NCBI RefSeq assembly: GCF_008801475.1
Contig: NZ_VZPP01000003.1
Coordinates: 248,001-312,000 of the forward strand
Direction of reading: 5' to 3'
Length of the DNA stretch: 64,000 bases
From: Pseudomonas moorei
Lineage (GTDB): Bacteria > Pseudomonadota > Gammaproteobacteria > Pseudomonadales > Pseudomonadaceae
Shown: positions 42,793-52,491 of the stretch, piece after piece
Numbering within the stretch: the stretch's first letter is position 1
How the letters are laid out: the number at the start of each line of letters is the position of its first letter
Made by a program: the position numbers and the translations under genes
The notes under the pieces: generated by a model
Told to the model about the DNA's origin: nothing
The model's database searches: none
The model's input: only the letters and a program-made list of their open reading frames with translations

Positions 42793-44863
42793 TGCGCAAC
42801 TGGAAATCCTGGCCAGCCGGGCCGGCCTCGCGGTCGACTGGATCGATGCCAATGGTCGCCCGCAAAAAGTTGCACCCTCGGTCTTGCGCAGCGTTCTGAC
42901 CGGCCTCGGCCACCCGGCCGGCAGTGCTCAGGAAATCGACGCCAGCCTGCAGCAATTGCAGCAGGCGCAGCAAACCCGACAGCTACCGCCGCTGATTACC
43001 GCCGACTTCGGCGTCGGGCTCAATTTGGCCCACCACTTCGAACCGCACACACCCTGCGAGATCCACCTCGAAGATGGTTCGCGACTCACCCTCAAACTGG
43101 ACGCCGAGGCAATTTTGCCTGGGTTGATTCCGGTGGGTTACCAGCACGTCAGCATCGATGGCCAGTCCTTTACCCTGGCCGTGGCGCCCGAACGCTGCTT
43201 CAGCGTGGGCGATGCCGTGGACAGCCCGATACCGCGCACCTGGGGCTTGAGCGTGCAGCTCTATGCCTTGCGGCGTGAGGGCGATGGCGGATTCGGTGAT
43301 ACCCAGGCATTGGAAGACCTGGCCCGGGTCGCCGGTGAGCGTGGCGCCGACGCGCTGGCGATCAGCCCGCTGCATGCCATGTTCGCCAACGACACCCGGC
43401 GCTATAGCCCTTATTCGCCCTCCAGCCGGTTGTTCCTTAACAGCCTTTACTGCGCGCCAGGGGCGATCCTTGGTGAGCGAGCCATGCGCGCCGCCATCGA
43501 TGCCACCGGGCTGGGCGCCGAGCTGAAGGATCTACAGGAGCGTGCCTTGATCGACTGGCCGGCCGCGGCCGAAGCCAAACACCGACTGTTGCAGGCGCTG
43601 TACGAAGGTTTCGTTCAGGGCGAACACCCGTTGCATGCCGATTTCAGCAGTTTTCGTCATGCCGGTGGCGAAGCCCTGGAAAATCACTGCCGCTTCGAAG
43701 CCATTCAAGAGATCCGCGCCGCCAAGGGTGAAAGCCTTGACTGGCGCGAGTGGCCCGAACAATGGCGCAACCCGCGCAGTGCTGCCCTCACCGAATTCGC
43801 CGAAGAAAACGCCGGGCGCATCGGTTTCTTCGCCTTCTGCCAGTGGCTGATCACCCGCTGCCTGGAACGCGCCCAAGCGACAGCCCGCAGCAGCGGCATG
43901 CGCATTGGCCTGATTAGCGATCTGGCAGTGGGCGCTGATGGCGGTGGCAGTCAGGCCTGGAGTCGCCAGGACGAATTGCTCGCCTCACTCACCGTCGGCG
44001 CGCCACCGGATATTCTCAACCGAACCGGCCAAGGCTGGGGGATCTCCGCATTTTCTCCCGAAGGCCTCGTGCGCAATGGCTTTCGCGCTTTCATCGAAAT
44101 GCTCAGGGCCAATTTTGCCCACGCCGGCGGCCTGCGGATCGACCACGTCATGGGCCTGCAACGTCTGTGGGTCATCCCCAACGGCGCGCCGCCCGCCGAC
44201 GGTGCGTACCTGTATTACCCGGTGGACGACCTGCTACGGCTGCTGACCCTGGAATCCCATCGCCACCAGGCGATCGTCCTTGGCGAAGACCTCGGCACCG
44301 TGCCCGAAGGTCTGCGGGAAAAGCTCATCGCCCGTTCGATGCTGGGCATGCGGGTGCTGCTGTTCGAACAGGACAACACTCATTTCAAACCGATCCTCGA
44401 CTGGCCGGACAACGCGCTGGCGACCACCAGCACCCATGATTTGCCAACCCTCAACGGTTGGTGGCATGGCCGCGACATCGACTGGAACGCCCGACTCAAC
44501 CTCATCGACGCCAACGGTGAAATCGAGTGGCGCCAACACCGCGAACGCGAGCGCGAAGGCTTGCGCCGGGCCTTGAGCCAGGACCCGCAGAACTTTCGCG
44601 AAGAGTCCCACGAGACTGATCAGGTGCTCGACGCCAGTGTGCGCTTCCTTGGCCATACCCGTGCGCCGCTGGTGTTGCTGCCACTGGAAGATGCGCTGGG
44701 CGTCGAACAGCAGGCCAACTTGCCTGGCACCATCGATGCTCATCCCAACTGGTCCCGACGCCTGCGCGGTAACAGCGAAACCCTGCTCGATGACCCGGAC
44801 GCCTCGCGACGCCTGGAATTGCTCGCCTGCGCGCGACTTCAGGCGGCCGAGCGTGACCAATGA
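42785..44863 (+). CDS. malQ: 4-alpha-glucanotransferase MalQ
   Basis: A 692-residue GH77 amylomaltase that disproportionates maltooligosaccharides, recycling short glucans for TreY and GlgX. Catalytic residues: Asp453 (LRIDHVMGL), Glu501 (LGEDLGTVP) and Asp552 (TSTHDLPTL). The N-terminal 130 residues are the extra domain of bacterial MalQ. ATG 42785 has GGAG seven bases upstream and overlaps treZ by eight bases; its stop overlaps the treY ATG (ATGA). Confidence 0.95.
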   Translation: MSDAQLEILASRAGLAVDWIDANGRPQKVAPSVLRSVLTGLGHPAGSAQEIDASLQQLQQAQQTRQLPPLITADFGVGLNLAHHFEPHTPCEIHLEDGSRLTLKLDAEAILPGLIPVGYQHVSIDGQSFTLAVAPERCFSVGDAVDSPIPRTWGLSVQLYALRREGDGGFGDTQALEDLARVAGERGADALAISPLHAMFANDTRRYSPYSPSSRLFLNSLYCAPGAILGERAMRAAIDATGLGAELKDLQERALIDWPAAAEAKHRLLQALYEGFVQGEHPLHADFSSFRHAGGEALENHCRFEAIQEIRAAKGESLDWREWPEQWRNPRSAALTEFAEENAGRIGFFAFCQWLITRCLERAQATARSSGMRIGLISDLAVGADGGGSQAWSRQDELLASLTVGAPPDILNRTGQGWGISAFSPEGLVRNGFRAFIEMLRANFAHAGGLRIDHVMGLQRLWVIPNGAPPADGAYLYYPVDDLLRLLTLESHRHQAIVLGEDLGTVPEGLREKLIARSMLGMRVLLFEQDNTHFKPILDWPDNALATTSTHDLPTLNGWWHGRDIDWNARLNLIDANGEIEWRQHREREREGLRRALSQDPQNFREESHETDQVLDASVRFLGHTRAPLVLLPLEDALGVEQQANLPGTIDAHPNWSRRLRGNSETLLDDPDASRRLELLACARLQAAERDQ

Positions 44864-47634
44864 GCGCTCTGCCAATACAGCCGCTGCGGGCCACCCTGCG
44901 GCTGCAGTTTCACAAGGGCTTTACCCTGGACGATGCGGTACCGCTGGTGCCGTACTTCGCCGAGCTCGGCATCAGCCATGTCTACGCCTCGCCGCTGCTC
45001 AGCGCCCGCGCCGGGTCGATGCATGGCTATGACGTGGTGGACCCGACCACCATCAACCCGGAGTTGGGCGGCGAAGCGGCGTTGCGCCGTCTGGTCAGCG
45101 CGTTGCGCGAGCACAGCATGGGGCTGATCCTCGATATCGTCTCCAATCACATGGCGGTCGGTGGGAGTGACAACCCCTGGTGGCTGGACTTGCTTGAGTG
45201 GGGGCGCCTGAGCCCCTATAGCGAGTTCTATGATATCCAGTGGCACTCCGCCGACCCGTTGATGGAGGGGAAACTGCTGCTGCCGTTCCTTGGCAGCGAC
45301 TATGGGGTTGCCCTGCAGGACGGCACCCTGCCCTTGCGTTTCGATGCGCAGCATGGCGCGTTTTTTGTCGAGCATTACGAACACCACTTTCCGATTTGCC
45401 CGATGACCTGCGGTGAGTTGCTCACGTCCGACATCGATCAGCTCAAATCCCTGGCCAACCGGTTCAGTACCCTGAGCTACCAGACCGACGCTCACCGCCT
45501 GGCCATTCCCTTGCAGGACGAATTGCGCGAACTGGCCACAGATCCCGCCATGCTGCAGGCCATCGAGCAAAACCTGAAAGCCTACGATTCGCTCACCCGT
45601 GAAGGTTTCGAGCGCCTGCATAACCTGTTGGAGCGCCAGAGCTATCGCCTCGCCAGTTGGCGTACGGCCGCGGATGACATCAACTGGCGGCGTTTCTTCG
45701 ATGTCAATGAACTGGGCGGCCTGCGGGTCGAACGCCCGGCGGTGTTCGAAGCGACCCATGCAAAGATTTTCCAGCTGGTGGCGCAAGGACTGGTCGATGG
45801 TCTGCGCGTCGACCACATCGACGGCCTCGCCGACCCTCGGGGTTACTGCCGCAAGCTGCGGCGGCGGGTCGACAGCCTGGTCCCTGGCCGGCACCTGCCG
45901 ATCTATGTGGAAAAGATCCTCGGCGAAGGCGAAACCCTGCACCGCGACTGGTCGGTGGACGGCACCACCGGCTATGAATTCATGAACCAGGTGTCGTTGT
46001 TGCAACACGATCCTCAAGGCGAACAGGCCTTGGGCAGACTCTGGCAGCGGCACAGCGAACGTCCCGCCGATTTCCGTCAGGAAGTGCAACTGGCCCGGCA
46101 ACAGATCCTCAACGGCTCCCTGGCCGGGGATTTCGAAAGTGTCGCTCAGGCGCTGCTGCAAGTGGCCCGGGAAGACCTGATGACCCGCGACCTGACCCTG
46201 GGGGCGATCCGCCGGGCATTGCAGGAACTGATCATCCATTTTCCGGTGTACCGCACCTACATCAGCCCCCTCGGGCGGTCGTCCCAGGACAACGTTTTTT
46301 TCCAGCAGGCCATGGACGGCGCCCGGCAGACCCTCGGCGAAGCCGACTGGCCGGTGCTCGATTGCCTGGCCCGCTGGCTGGGCGGCGAGCCGTGGCGCAA
46401 GGCCCCGGCCGGACGCGTGCGCAAACGGATCAGGCATGCCTGCGTGCGGTTTCAGCAACTGACCTCTCCGGCTGCGGCGAAGGCCGTGGAAGACACCGCG
46501 TTCTATCGTTCGGCAGTGCTGCTGTCGCGCAATGACGTCGGTTTCAGCACCGAGCAGTTCAGCGCGCCGGTCGAGGATTTTCATGCCGCGTGCGCGCAAC
46601 GCCTCGCCGATTTTCCGGACAACCTGCTGGCCACCGCGACCCACGACCACAAGCGCGGCGAAGACACCCGTGCGCGCCTGGCGGTGTTGAGCGAACGCAG
46701 TCAGTGGTACGTCGAGCAGATCGGCCTCTGGCGCGCCCTCGCCCGCCCGTTGCGCGACGATGATCAGCAGCCATCGGCGGGTGATGAACTGATTCTGTAT
46801 CAAGCAATCCTCGGCAGCTGGCCACTGCACCTGCAGGTTGACGATCAACCGGCACTGGCGGCCTATGCCGAACGCCTCTGGCAATGGCAACGCAAAGCGC
46901 TGCGTGAAGCCAAGCTACAAAGCAGCTGGAGCGCGCCCAACGATGCCTACGAACAAGCGGTTGAAAGCTTCATCCGGCGCCTGCTGTTGAGCCCGCAGGG
47001 CGACTTTCTGCGCACGGCGCTCGGCAAGGCTGTGCACGCGATTGCCGTGCCCGGCGCACTCAACGGATTGGCGCAAACCTTGCTGCGCATGACCGTGCCG
47101 GGCGTGCCGGATCTTTATCAGGGCAACGAGTTCTGGGACTTCAGCCTGGTCGATCCGGACAATCGCCGGCCAGTGGACTACGCCAGCCGCCAACAGGCCT
47201 TGCAGCAAGCAGTGAATCTGCCGGATCAGCTGGCGAACTGGCGCGACGGGCGCATCAAGCAAACCTTGATTGCGCAGACCTTGAACTTGCGCACCGAGCA
47301 CGCCGAGCTGTTCCGGCGAGGGACTTACCAGGCCCTCGAAGTCGTCGGCAGCCAGGCCCATCGAGTGCTGGGATTTGTTCGTGAATGGGAGGGTAAACGC
47401 GCCATCGTCATCGTGCCGATCCGTTGCTCGGCGCTGCTGGAAAACAGTGCCGTGCCGCAGGTCAACGCGCTGCAGTGGGGCGATACGCGAATCGATTTAC
47501 CGTTCGCGATCGCTGACGAAAATCTAAAGGGACTTTTTTCAAGCATCACAGTCACAAAAAACAGGGAGCTGATGATCAGCGCCGCACTGGGGGACTTCCC
47601 GGTCAATCTATTTATTCAAACTACCGACACTTGA
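44860..47634 (+). CDS. treY: Malto-oligosyltrehalose synthase TreY
   Basis: A 924-residue GH13 enzyme that isomerises the reducing end of maltooligosaccharides to alpha,alpha-1,1 linkage. RVDHIDGLADP holds Asp318, VEKILGEGE holds Glu351, and THDHKRGED holds Asp596. The N-terminal LRATLRLQFHKGFTLDDAVP is typical TreY. Translationally coupled to malQ. It lies a short gap (21 bases) from the DUF2934 gene. Confidence 0.96.
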   Translation: MSALPIQPLRATLRLQFHKGFTLDDAVPLVPYFAELGISHVYASPLLSARAGSMHGYDVVDPTTINPELGGEAALRRLVSALREHSMGLILDIVSNHMAVGGSDNPWWLDLLEWGRLSPYSEFYDIQWHSADPLMEGKLLLPFLGSDYGVALQDGTLPLRFDAQHGAFFVEHYEHHFPICPMTCGELLTSDIDQLKSLANRFSTLSYQTDAHRLAIPLQDELRELATDPAMLQAIEQNLKAYDSLTREGFERLHNLLERQSYRLASWRTAADDINWRRFFDVNELGGLRVERPAVFEATHAKIFQLVAQGLVDGLRVDHIDGLADPRGYCRKLRRRVDSLVPGRHLPIYVEKILGEGETLHRDWSVDGTTGYEFMNQVSLLQHDPQGEQALGRLWQRHSERPADFRQEVQLARQQILNGSLAGDFESVAQALLQVAREDLMTRDLTLGAIRRALQELIIHFPVYRTYISPLGRSSQDNVFFQQAMDGARQTLGEADWPVLDCLARWLGGEPWRKAPAGRVRKRIRHACVRFQQLTSPAAAKAVEDTAFYRSAVLLSRNDVGFSTEQFSAPVEDFHAACAQRLADFPDNLLATATHDHKRGEDTRARLAVLSERSQWYVEQIGLWRALARPLRDDDQQPSAGDELILYQAILGSWPLHLQVDDQPALAAYAERLWQWQRKALREAKLQSSWSAPNDAYEQAVESFIRRLLLSPQGDFLRTALGKAVHAIAVPGALNGLAQTLLRMTVPGVPDLYQGNEFWDFSLVDPDNRRPVDYASRQQALQQAVNLPDQLANWRDGRIKQTLIAQTLNLRTEHAELFRRGTYQALEVVGSQAHRVLGFVREWEGKRAIVIVPIRCSALLENSAVPQVNALQWGDTRIDLPFAIADENLKGLFSSITVTKNRELMISAALGDFPVNLFIQTTDT

Positions 47635-47655
47635 GTTCAGTTCAGGAGCAATGCG

Positions 47656-47967
47656 ATGAGTACCGACGATAAACGCATCCGTGAATTTGCCTATCAGATC
47701 TGGGAGTCCGAAGGGAAACCCGAAGGCCAGGAGAGCCGCCACTGGGAGATGGCACGCAAACTCGCCGAAGCTGAAGCACTGGCGCCGAAAAAACCGGCAA
47801 AAGCGCCTGTGAGCAAAACCGCCAATGGCAAGGCGGGAGAAGGCAAAGTGGCCGCGCCAAAAGCCAAAGCCAAAGCCAAACCGGCGTCGGCCTCCGCCTT
47901 GATCCCGCCCGGGGAAAAAGCCACCGAGAAAAAGCCTCGCGCAGCGCGTAAACCGCCGGCGAACTGA
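47656..47967 (+). CDS. DUF2934-family small protein
   Basis: A 103-residue protein. Residues about 6-40 (RIREFAYQIWESEGKPEGQE and the SRHWEMARKLAEAE stretch) are the DUF2934 motif, a short helical module; the rest is a Lys/Ala/Pro-rich disordered tail (KAKAKAKPASASA). Such genes recur in pseudomonad trehalose loci, but no function is known. AGGAG lies seven bases before the ATG. It closes the treZ-malQ-treY run. Confidence 0.9.
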   Translation: MSTDDKRIREFAYQIWESEGKPEGQESRHWEMARKLAEAEALAPKKPAKAPVSKTANGKAGEGKVAAPKAKAKAKPASASALIPPGEKATEKKPRAARKPPAN

Positions 47968-47996
47968 TTGGCTCGCACTTTTTCCTGATTGAACGC

Positions 47997-48016
47997 GTGG
48001 CGAGTCCGCTCGCCAC
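47997..48016. repeat. Perfect hairpin after the DUF2934 gene
   Basis: GTGGCGAG-TCCG-CTCGCCAC, an 8-bp stem, 30 bases after the DUF2934 stop and just before the REP doublet. It resembles the REP core and may add to 3'-end protection or termination. Confidence 0.7.
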
Positions 48017-48043
48017 CGAGGGACGCTCACCCTCAACAACCCC

Positions 48044-48133
48044 CTGTGTGAGCGAGCCTGCTCGCGAGGACGGTTTACCTCGACACATGCATTACCTGAC
48101 ACACCGCAATCGCGAGCAGGCTCGCTCCCACAG
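48044..48133. repeat. REP doublet (REPIN) between the DUF2934 gene and glgX
   Basis: Inverted copies at 48044-48070 and 48108-48133, each with the GCGAGCCTGCTCGC-type core, flank a short unique spacer. It separates glgX from the upstream run and may limit read-through. Confidence 0.9.
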
Positions 48134-48171
48134 ATTGCGGCGTCTCTGTACCTCACTTTGCAGGAGCACCT

Positions 48172-50331
48172 ATGCCCAGTCCGAAGAAAACCGCGCCAGC
48201 CCCTCAAGTCGAGGCCTCGCGAATTCGTGAAGGCCTGCCCTTTCCACTGGGTGCGACCTGGGACGGTCTTGGGGTCAATTTCGCCTTGTTCTCCGCTCAC
48301 GCCACCAAAGTCGAACTGTGCATTTTCGATGATGCCGGCGAGGTCGAGCTCGAACGCATCGAACTGCCGGAATACACCGACGAGATCTACCACGGCTACT
48401 TGCCCGACGCCCATCCCGGGCTGATCTATGGCTATCGGGTCTACGGTCCCTATGACCCCGCCAACGGCCACCGTTTCAACCACAACAAGCTATTGATCGA
48501 CCCCTACGCCAAGCAATTGGTTGGCAAATTGAAATGGTCCGAAGCATTGTTTGGCTACACCATCGGCCATCCCGACGCCGACCTCAGTTTCGATGAACGG
48601 GACAGCGCGCCCTTCGTCCCCAAATGCAAAGTCATCGACCCCGCGCACACCTGGGGCCACGATCACCGGGTCAGCGTGCCGTGGGACAAAACGATCATTT
48701 ACGAGACCCACGTGCGCGGCATCAGCATGCGTCACCCTTCCGTCCCCGAGAACGTGCGCGGCACTTTCGCCGGGTTGATGGTCGACGATGTCCTGGAACA
48801 CATCCGCAAGCTCGGCGTGTCGACCGTGGAGCTGCTGCCGATTCATGCCTTCGTCAACGACCAGCATCTGTTGCACAAGGGCATGACCAACTACTGGGGT
48901 TACAACAGCATCGCGTTTTTCGCCCCCGACCCGCGTTACCTGGCCAGCGGCAAGATCGCCGAATTCAAGGAAATGGTCGCGCACCTGCACGAAGCCAACC
49001 TCGAAGTGATCCTGGACGTGGTCTACAACCACACCGCCGAGGGCAACGAACAAGGCCCGACCCTGTCGATGCGCGGCATCGACAACGCGTCCTACTACCG
49101 CTTGATGCCTGACGACAAGCGCTTCTACATCAACGACTCCGGCACCGGCAACACCCTGGACCTGAGCCATCCGTGCGTCCTGCAAATGGTCACCGACTCC
49201 CTGCGCTACTGGGCGACGGAGATGCACGTCGACGGCTTCCGCTTCGACCTGGCGACCATTCTGGGGCGCTACCACGACGGCTTTGACGAGCGTCACAGCT
49301 TCCTCGTGGCCTGTCGCCAGGACCCGGTGCTGCGTCAGGTGAAGATGATTGCCGAGCCCTGGGATTGCGGCCCCGGCGGCTATCAGGTCGGCAACTTCCC
49401 GCCGGGCTGGGTGGAGTGGAACGACAAGTTTCGCGATACCGTGCGTGCGTTCTGGAAAGGCGACGATGGGCAACTGGCGGACTTCGCCAGTCGCATGACC
49501 GCGTCCGGCGAAATGTTCAACCAGCGCGGTCGCCGGCCCTATGCTTCGGTGAATTTCGTCACCGCCCACGACGGCTTCACCCTCAACGACCTGGTGTCCT
49601 ACAACGACAAGCACAACGAAGCCAACGACGAAGACAATCAGGACGGCAGCAACAACAACCTGTCCTGGAACCATGGAGTGGAGGGTCCTACCGACGACCC
49701 GGAAATCAACGCTCTGCGTCAGCGACAGATGCGCAATTTCTTCGCCACCCTGTTGCTGTCCCAAGGCACGCCCATGCTGGTAGCCGGTGACGAATTCGCC
49801 CGCACCCAGGACGGTAACAACAATGCTTATTGCCAGGACAGCGAGATCGGTTGGGTCAACTGGGACTTGAGTGAAGACGGCAAAGCCCTGCTCAAATTCG
49901 TCAAACGCCTGATCAAGCTGCGCCTGGCCTATCCGATCCTGCGCCGCGGGCGCTTCCTGGTCGGCAATTACAACGAGGATATCGGCGTCAAGGACGTCAC
50001 CTGGCTGGCCGCGGACGGCAGCGAGATGACCACCAAGCACTGGCATGATGCGCACAATCGTTGCCTGGGCATGCTGCTTGACGGACGTGCGCAGGAAACC
50101 GGTATTCGCCGCAAAGGGGCCGACGCCACCCTGCTGCTGGTGGTCAATGCCCATCACGACATCGTCAACTTCACGTTGCCGGAAGTCCCCGATGGCGGCT
50201 TCTGGACGTGCATGGTCGATACTAACCAACCGTCGGTTCGCGGCCAGGAACGCTTCGAGTTCGGCCACGAGTATTCGGTGACCGGCCGCTCACTGCTGCT
50301 GTTCGAATTGCAGCATGAGGAAGAGGATTGA
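48172..50331 (+). CDS. glgX: Glycogen debranching enzyme GlgX
   Basis: A 719-residue GH13 isoamylase-type enzyme that hydrolyses alpha-1,6 branches. An N-terminal CBM48-like domain (GLPFPLGATWDGLGVNFALF), then Asp359 (FRFDLATILGR), Glu395 (MIAEPWDCG) and Asp467 (TAHDGFTLND), all intact. Together with MalQ it supplies linear chains to TreY. GGAGC lies before the ATG. It follows a REP doublet, so it may be transcribed separately from treY. Confidence 0.95.
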   Translation: MPSPKKTAPAPQVEASRIREGLPFPLGATWDGLGVNFALFSAHATKVELCIFDDAGEVELERIELPEYTDEIYHGYLPDAHPGLIYGYRVYGPYDPANGHRFNHNKLLIDPYAKQLVGKLKWSEALFGYTIGHPDADLSFDERDSAPFVPKCKVIDPAHTWGHDHRVSVPWDKTIIYETHVRGISMRHPSVPENVRGTFAGLMVDDVLEHIRKLGVSTVELLPIHAFVNDQHLLHKGMTNYWGYNSIAFFAPDPRYLASGKIAEFKEMVAHLHEANLEVILDVVYNHTAEGNEQGPTLSMRGIDNASYYRLMPDDKRFYINDSGTGNTLDLSHPCVLQMVTDSLRYWATEMHVDGFRFDLATILGRYHDGFDERHSFLVACRQDPVLRQVKMIAEPWDCGPGGYQVGNFPPGWVEWNDKFRDTVRAFWKGDDGQLADFASRMTASGEMFNQRGRRPYASVNFVTAHDGFTLNDLVSYNDKHNEANDEDNQDGSNNNLSWNHGVEGPTDDPEINALRQRQMRNFFATLLLSQGTPMLVAGDEFARTQDGNNNAYCQDSEIGWVNWDLSEDGKALLKFVKRLIKLRLAYPILRRGRFLVGNYNEDIGVKDVTWLAADGSEMTTKHWHDAHNRCLGMLLDGRAQETGIRRKGADATLLLVVNAHHDIVNFTLPEVPDGGFWTCMVDTNQPSVRGQERFEFGHEYSVTGRSLLLFELQHEEED

Positions 50332-50402
50332 AATGAACCAAAGACTCGTCGGATAAAAATTGTTTCAAATGCCGACGAACTCGCGTCGATGAGCAATACT
50401 GG

Positions 50403-50437
50403 ATGCGCGGCGCCCAAGGGTTCGGAGCGCCGCGCAT
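50403..50437 (+). promoter_or_regulatory. Long perfect hairpin between glgX and the PIG-L gene
   Basis: ATGCGCGGCGC/GCGCCGCGCAT, an 11-bp stem with a 13-base loop, 71 bases after the glgX stop and 90 before the PIG-L start. No T tract, so either an attenuator-like leader structure or an mRNA end protector. Confidence 0.5.
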
Positions 50438-50527
50438 TGCCATCAACCAGCCCTCACGGGTCAGCCTGGCTTGCCGCCCGCAAGCATTGCGCATGACTGA
50501 AGGCGAACGGAACAAGGACGTAACCCC

Positions 50528-51286
50528 ATGAAGTCTGCCTCCATCAGTGAAAGCACCCTGGCGGGACAAATCTGGAACAGCGCCGCGCAACTGGACAATA
50601 TCCCAGTGATCGGCACCCAGTCGTTGGTCCCGGCCGGCGCACGCGCCGTGGTGATCGCCCCGCATCCCGGCGATGAAGTGGTGACCTGCGGTGGCCTGCT
50701 GCAATTGCTCAGCGCCAACGGCCATCCCCTGCAACTGATCTCCGTCACTGACGGCAGCGCCAGCCATCCGGGTTCGCAGCAGTGGTCGGAAAAACGCCTC
50801 AGCGTGTTTCGCTCTCAGGAGAGTGTCGAAGCCTTGCGTCGCCTCGGTTTGCCCATGCATAGCCTGAAATGGATTCGTGGCGGCTTTACCGACAACGCCC
50901 TGGCCGAGCATGAACTGGAACTGACGCAATTCATTGCACGCTACTTGCGCCCCGGCGATGTGGTGTTCAGTACCTGGGGCGCGGATGGCGTCAGCGACCA
51001 CGACGCCGTCGGCCGCGCCAGCGCCAATGCCGCGACCCTTGCCGGTGCAACCTTCCATGAAATACCGGTCTGGGCCTGGCATTGGCCAGCGCGTGATTAC
51101 GCCGCGATCCCCTGGCACCGCGCGCGCAAAATACGCCTGGACAGCTGGACGGTCGCACGCAAAAGCCACGCCACCCATGCCTATGCCAGCCAACTCAATG
51201 GCGAACCGGCGATCGGCATTGCACCGATGCTGCCTCGGGTACTGCTTGAGCGGATGCGTCTGCCTTATGAAATCGTGTTTGTCTGA
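50528..51286 (+). CDS. PIG-L (LmbE-like) family protein with altered active-site motif
   Basis: A 252-residue protein of the PIG-L deacetylase family, which removes acetyl groups from GlcNAc-type substrates using Zn. The family HPDDE motif reads APHPGDEVVTCGG (46-50), so the first Asp, the catalytic base in MshB-type enzymes, is Gly48, while the Zn ligands His46, Asp49 and His158 (SDHDAVG) remain. Activity may be lost or changed. No signal peptide. AAGGA lies nine bases before the ATG. It lies in the glucan locus beside an endonuclease/exonuclease/phosphatase-family gene. Confidence 0.82.
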   Translation: MKSASISESTLAGQIWNSAAQLDNIPVIGTQSLVPAGARAVVIAPHPGDEVVTCGGLLQLLSANGHPLQLISVTDGSASHPGSQQWSEKRLSVFRSQESVEALRRLGLPMHSLKWIRGGFTDNALAEHELELTQFIARYLRPGDVVFSTWGADGVSDHDAVGRASANAATLAGATFHEIPVWAWHWPARDYAAIPWHRARKIRLDSWTVARKSHATHAYASQLNGEPAIGIAPMLPRVLLERMRLPYEIVFV

Positions 51287-51408
51287 CGCGAGAAACAGCC
51301 GACAAACAGCCAATGCGTGCGTGGAGGCTATCCTTACTTCACTCAAACTGAACTGCCCGCTTGCGTATCAGTCGCATACATAAGTCACCCGGATTCAGAG
51401 GAGTGAAA

Positions 51409-52209
51409 GTGACCCGTAATTCCAAACGCGACACGATTGAATCAAAGCCATTGAACAACCCACCGGCCATCAATCGATTGCGCGTGCTGACGGTCAATAC
51501 CCACAAGGGGTTTACCGCCCTCAACCGACGTTTCATCCTTCCGGAACTGCGTGAAGCGGTACGCAGTACATCGGCCGATCTGGTGTTTCTGCAAGAAGTG
51601 GTCGGCGAACACGAGCGTCACTCCTCGCGCTACCACCAATGGCCGCAAACCTCACAATACGAATTCCTCGCCGACAGCATGTGGAGCGATTTTGCCTACG
51701 GGCGCAATGCGGTGTACCCCGATGGCCATCACGGCAACGCCCTGCTGTCGAAATACCCGATTCGCGAACACCGCAACCTCGACGTTTCCATCACCGGACC
51801 GGAACGTCGTGGTCTGCTGCATTGCATCCTTGATGTGCCGGGCCACGCCGAAGTGCATGCGATCTGCGTTCATCTGAGCTTGTTGGAAAGCCATCGCCAA
51901 CTGCAGCTGCAGCTGCTCTGTCAGTTGCTTGAGTCCCTGCCTGACGACGCGCCAGTGATCATTGCCGGCGACTTCAACGATTGGCAGTTACAGGGCAACG
52001 TCGCCCTCGCCCGGCGTGACGACTTGCACGAAGCCTTCGAACGTCACCTCGGGCGCCCCGCAAAAACCTATCCGGCGCGGTTCCCCCTGCTGCGCCTGGA
52101 CCGCATCTACCTGCGCAATGCCAGTAGCCATGATCCGAAAATCCTCGGAAACAAACCCTGGACGCACCTGTCGGATCACCTGCCGTTGGCCGTGGAAGTG
52201 CATCTCTGA
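51409..52209 (+). CDS. Endonuclease/exonuclease/phosphatase (EEP) family protein
   Basis: A 266-residue EEP protein: [16 protein letters not shown] (catalytic Glu), [25 protein letters not shown] (Asp-Asn pair) and [12 protein letters not shown] (catalytic Asp-His) are all intact. Substrates range from nucleic acids to phospholipids. In other pseudomonads a relative sits beside a cardiolipin-synthase-like gene near glgB; that partner is not seen here. GTG 51409 was chosen because AGAGGAG lies five bases upstream; the frame is open to 51361 through a TTG. Confidence 0.85.
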   Translation: MTRNSKRDTIESKPLNNPPAINRLRVLTVNTHKGFTALNRRFILPELREAVRSTSADLVFLQEVVGEHERHSSRYHQWPQTSQYEFLADSMWSDFAYGRNAVYPDGHHGNALLSKYPIREHRNLDVSITGPERRGLLHCILDVPGHAEVHAICVHLSLLESHRQLQLQLLCQLLESLPDDAPVIIAGDFNDWQLQGNVALARRDDLHEAFERHLGRPAKTYPARFPLLRLDRIYLRNASSHDPKILGNKPWTHLSDHLPLAVEVHL

Positions 52210-52491
52210 AGCCTTGTTCCCCCGGAAAAAACCGTTGAGTCAAAGTAAATTCCCCGTCATTTCTGGTATTTCTGACAGTAGAAACCGCTAAACGCTGCTG
52301 CTACGTTGCCCATGTCCGTGGGGCTGGCCCTGAGGACCTGCGAACACCGTAGCCGTCGTTGCCGAAGGTTCTGGATGACGGGAGATTGCCTTCCGATGCT
52401 GTCTCGCAACTCGCGCTGCCGAGAGTGACTGATGCCTGGCCAATGTTGACGCCGTGGCGGGTCAGTCGCCGATCCCGATGCGGAGACGAGC

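Noticed and set aside
44839..46890. 683-residue minus-strand frame over treY
   Set aside because: Shadow of treY, which has intact catalytic motifs.
48490..50268. 592-residue minus-strand frame over glgX
   Set aside because: Shadow of glgX with no motifs of its own.
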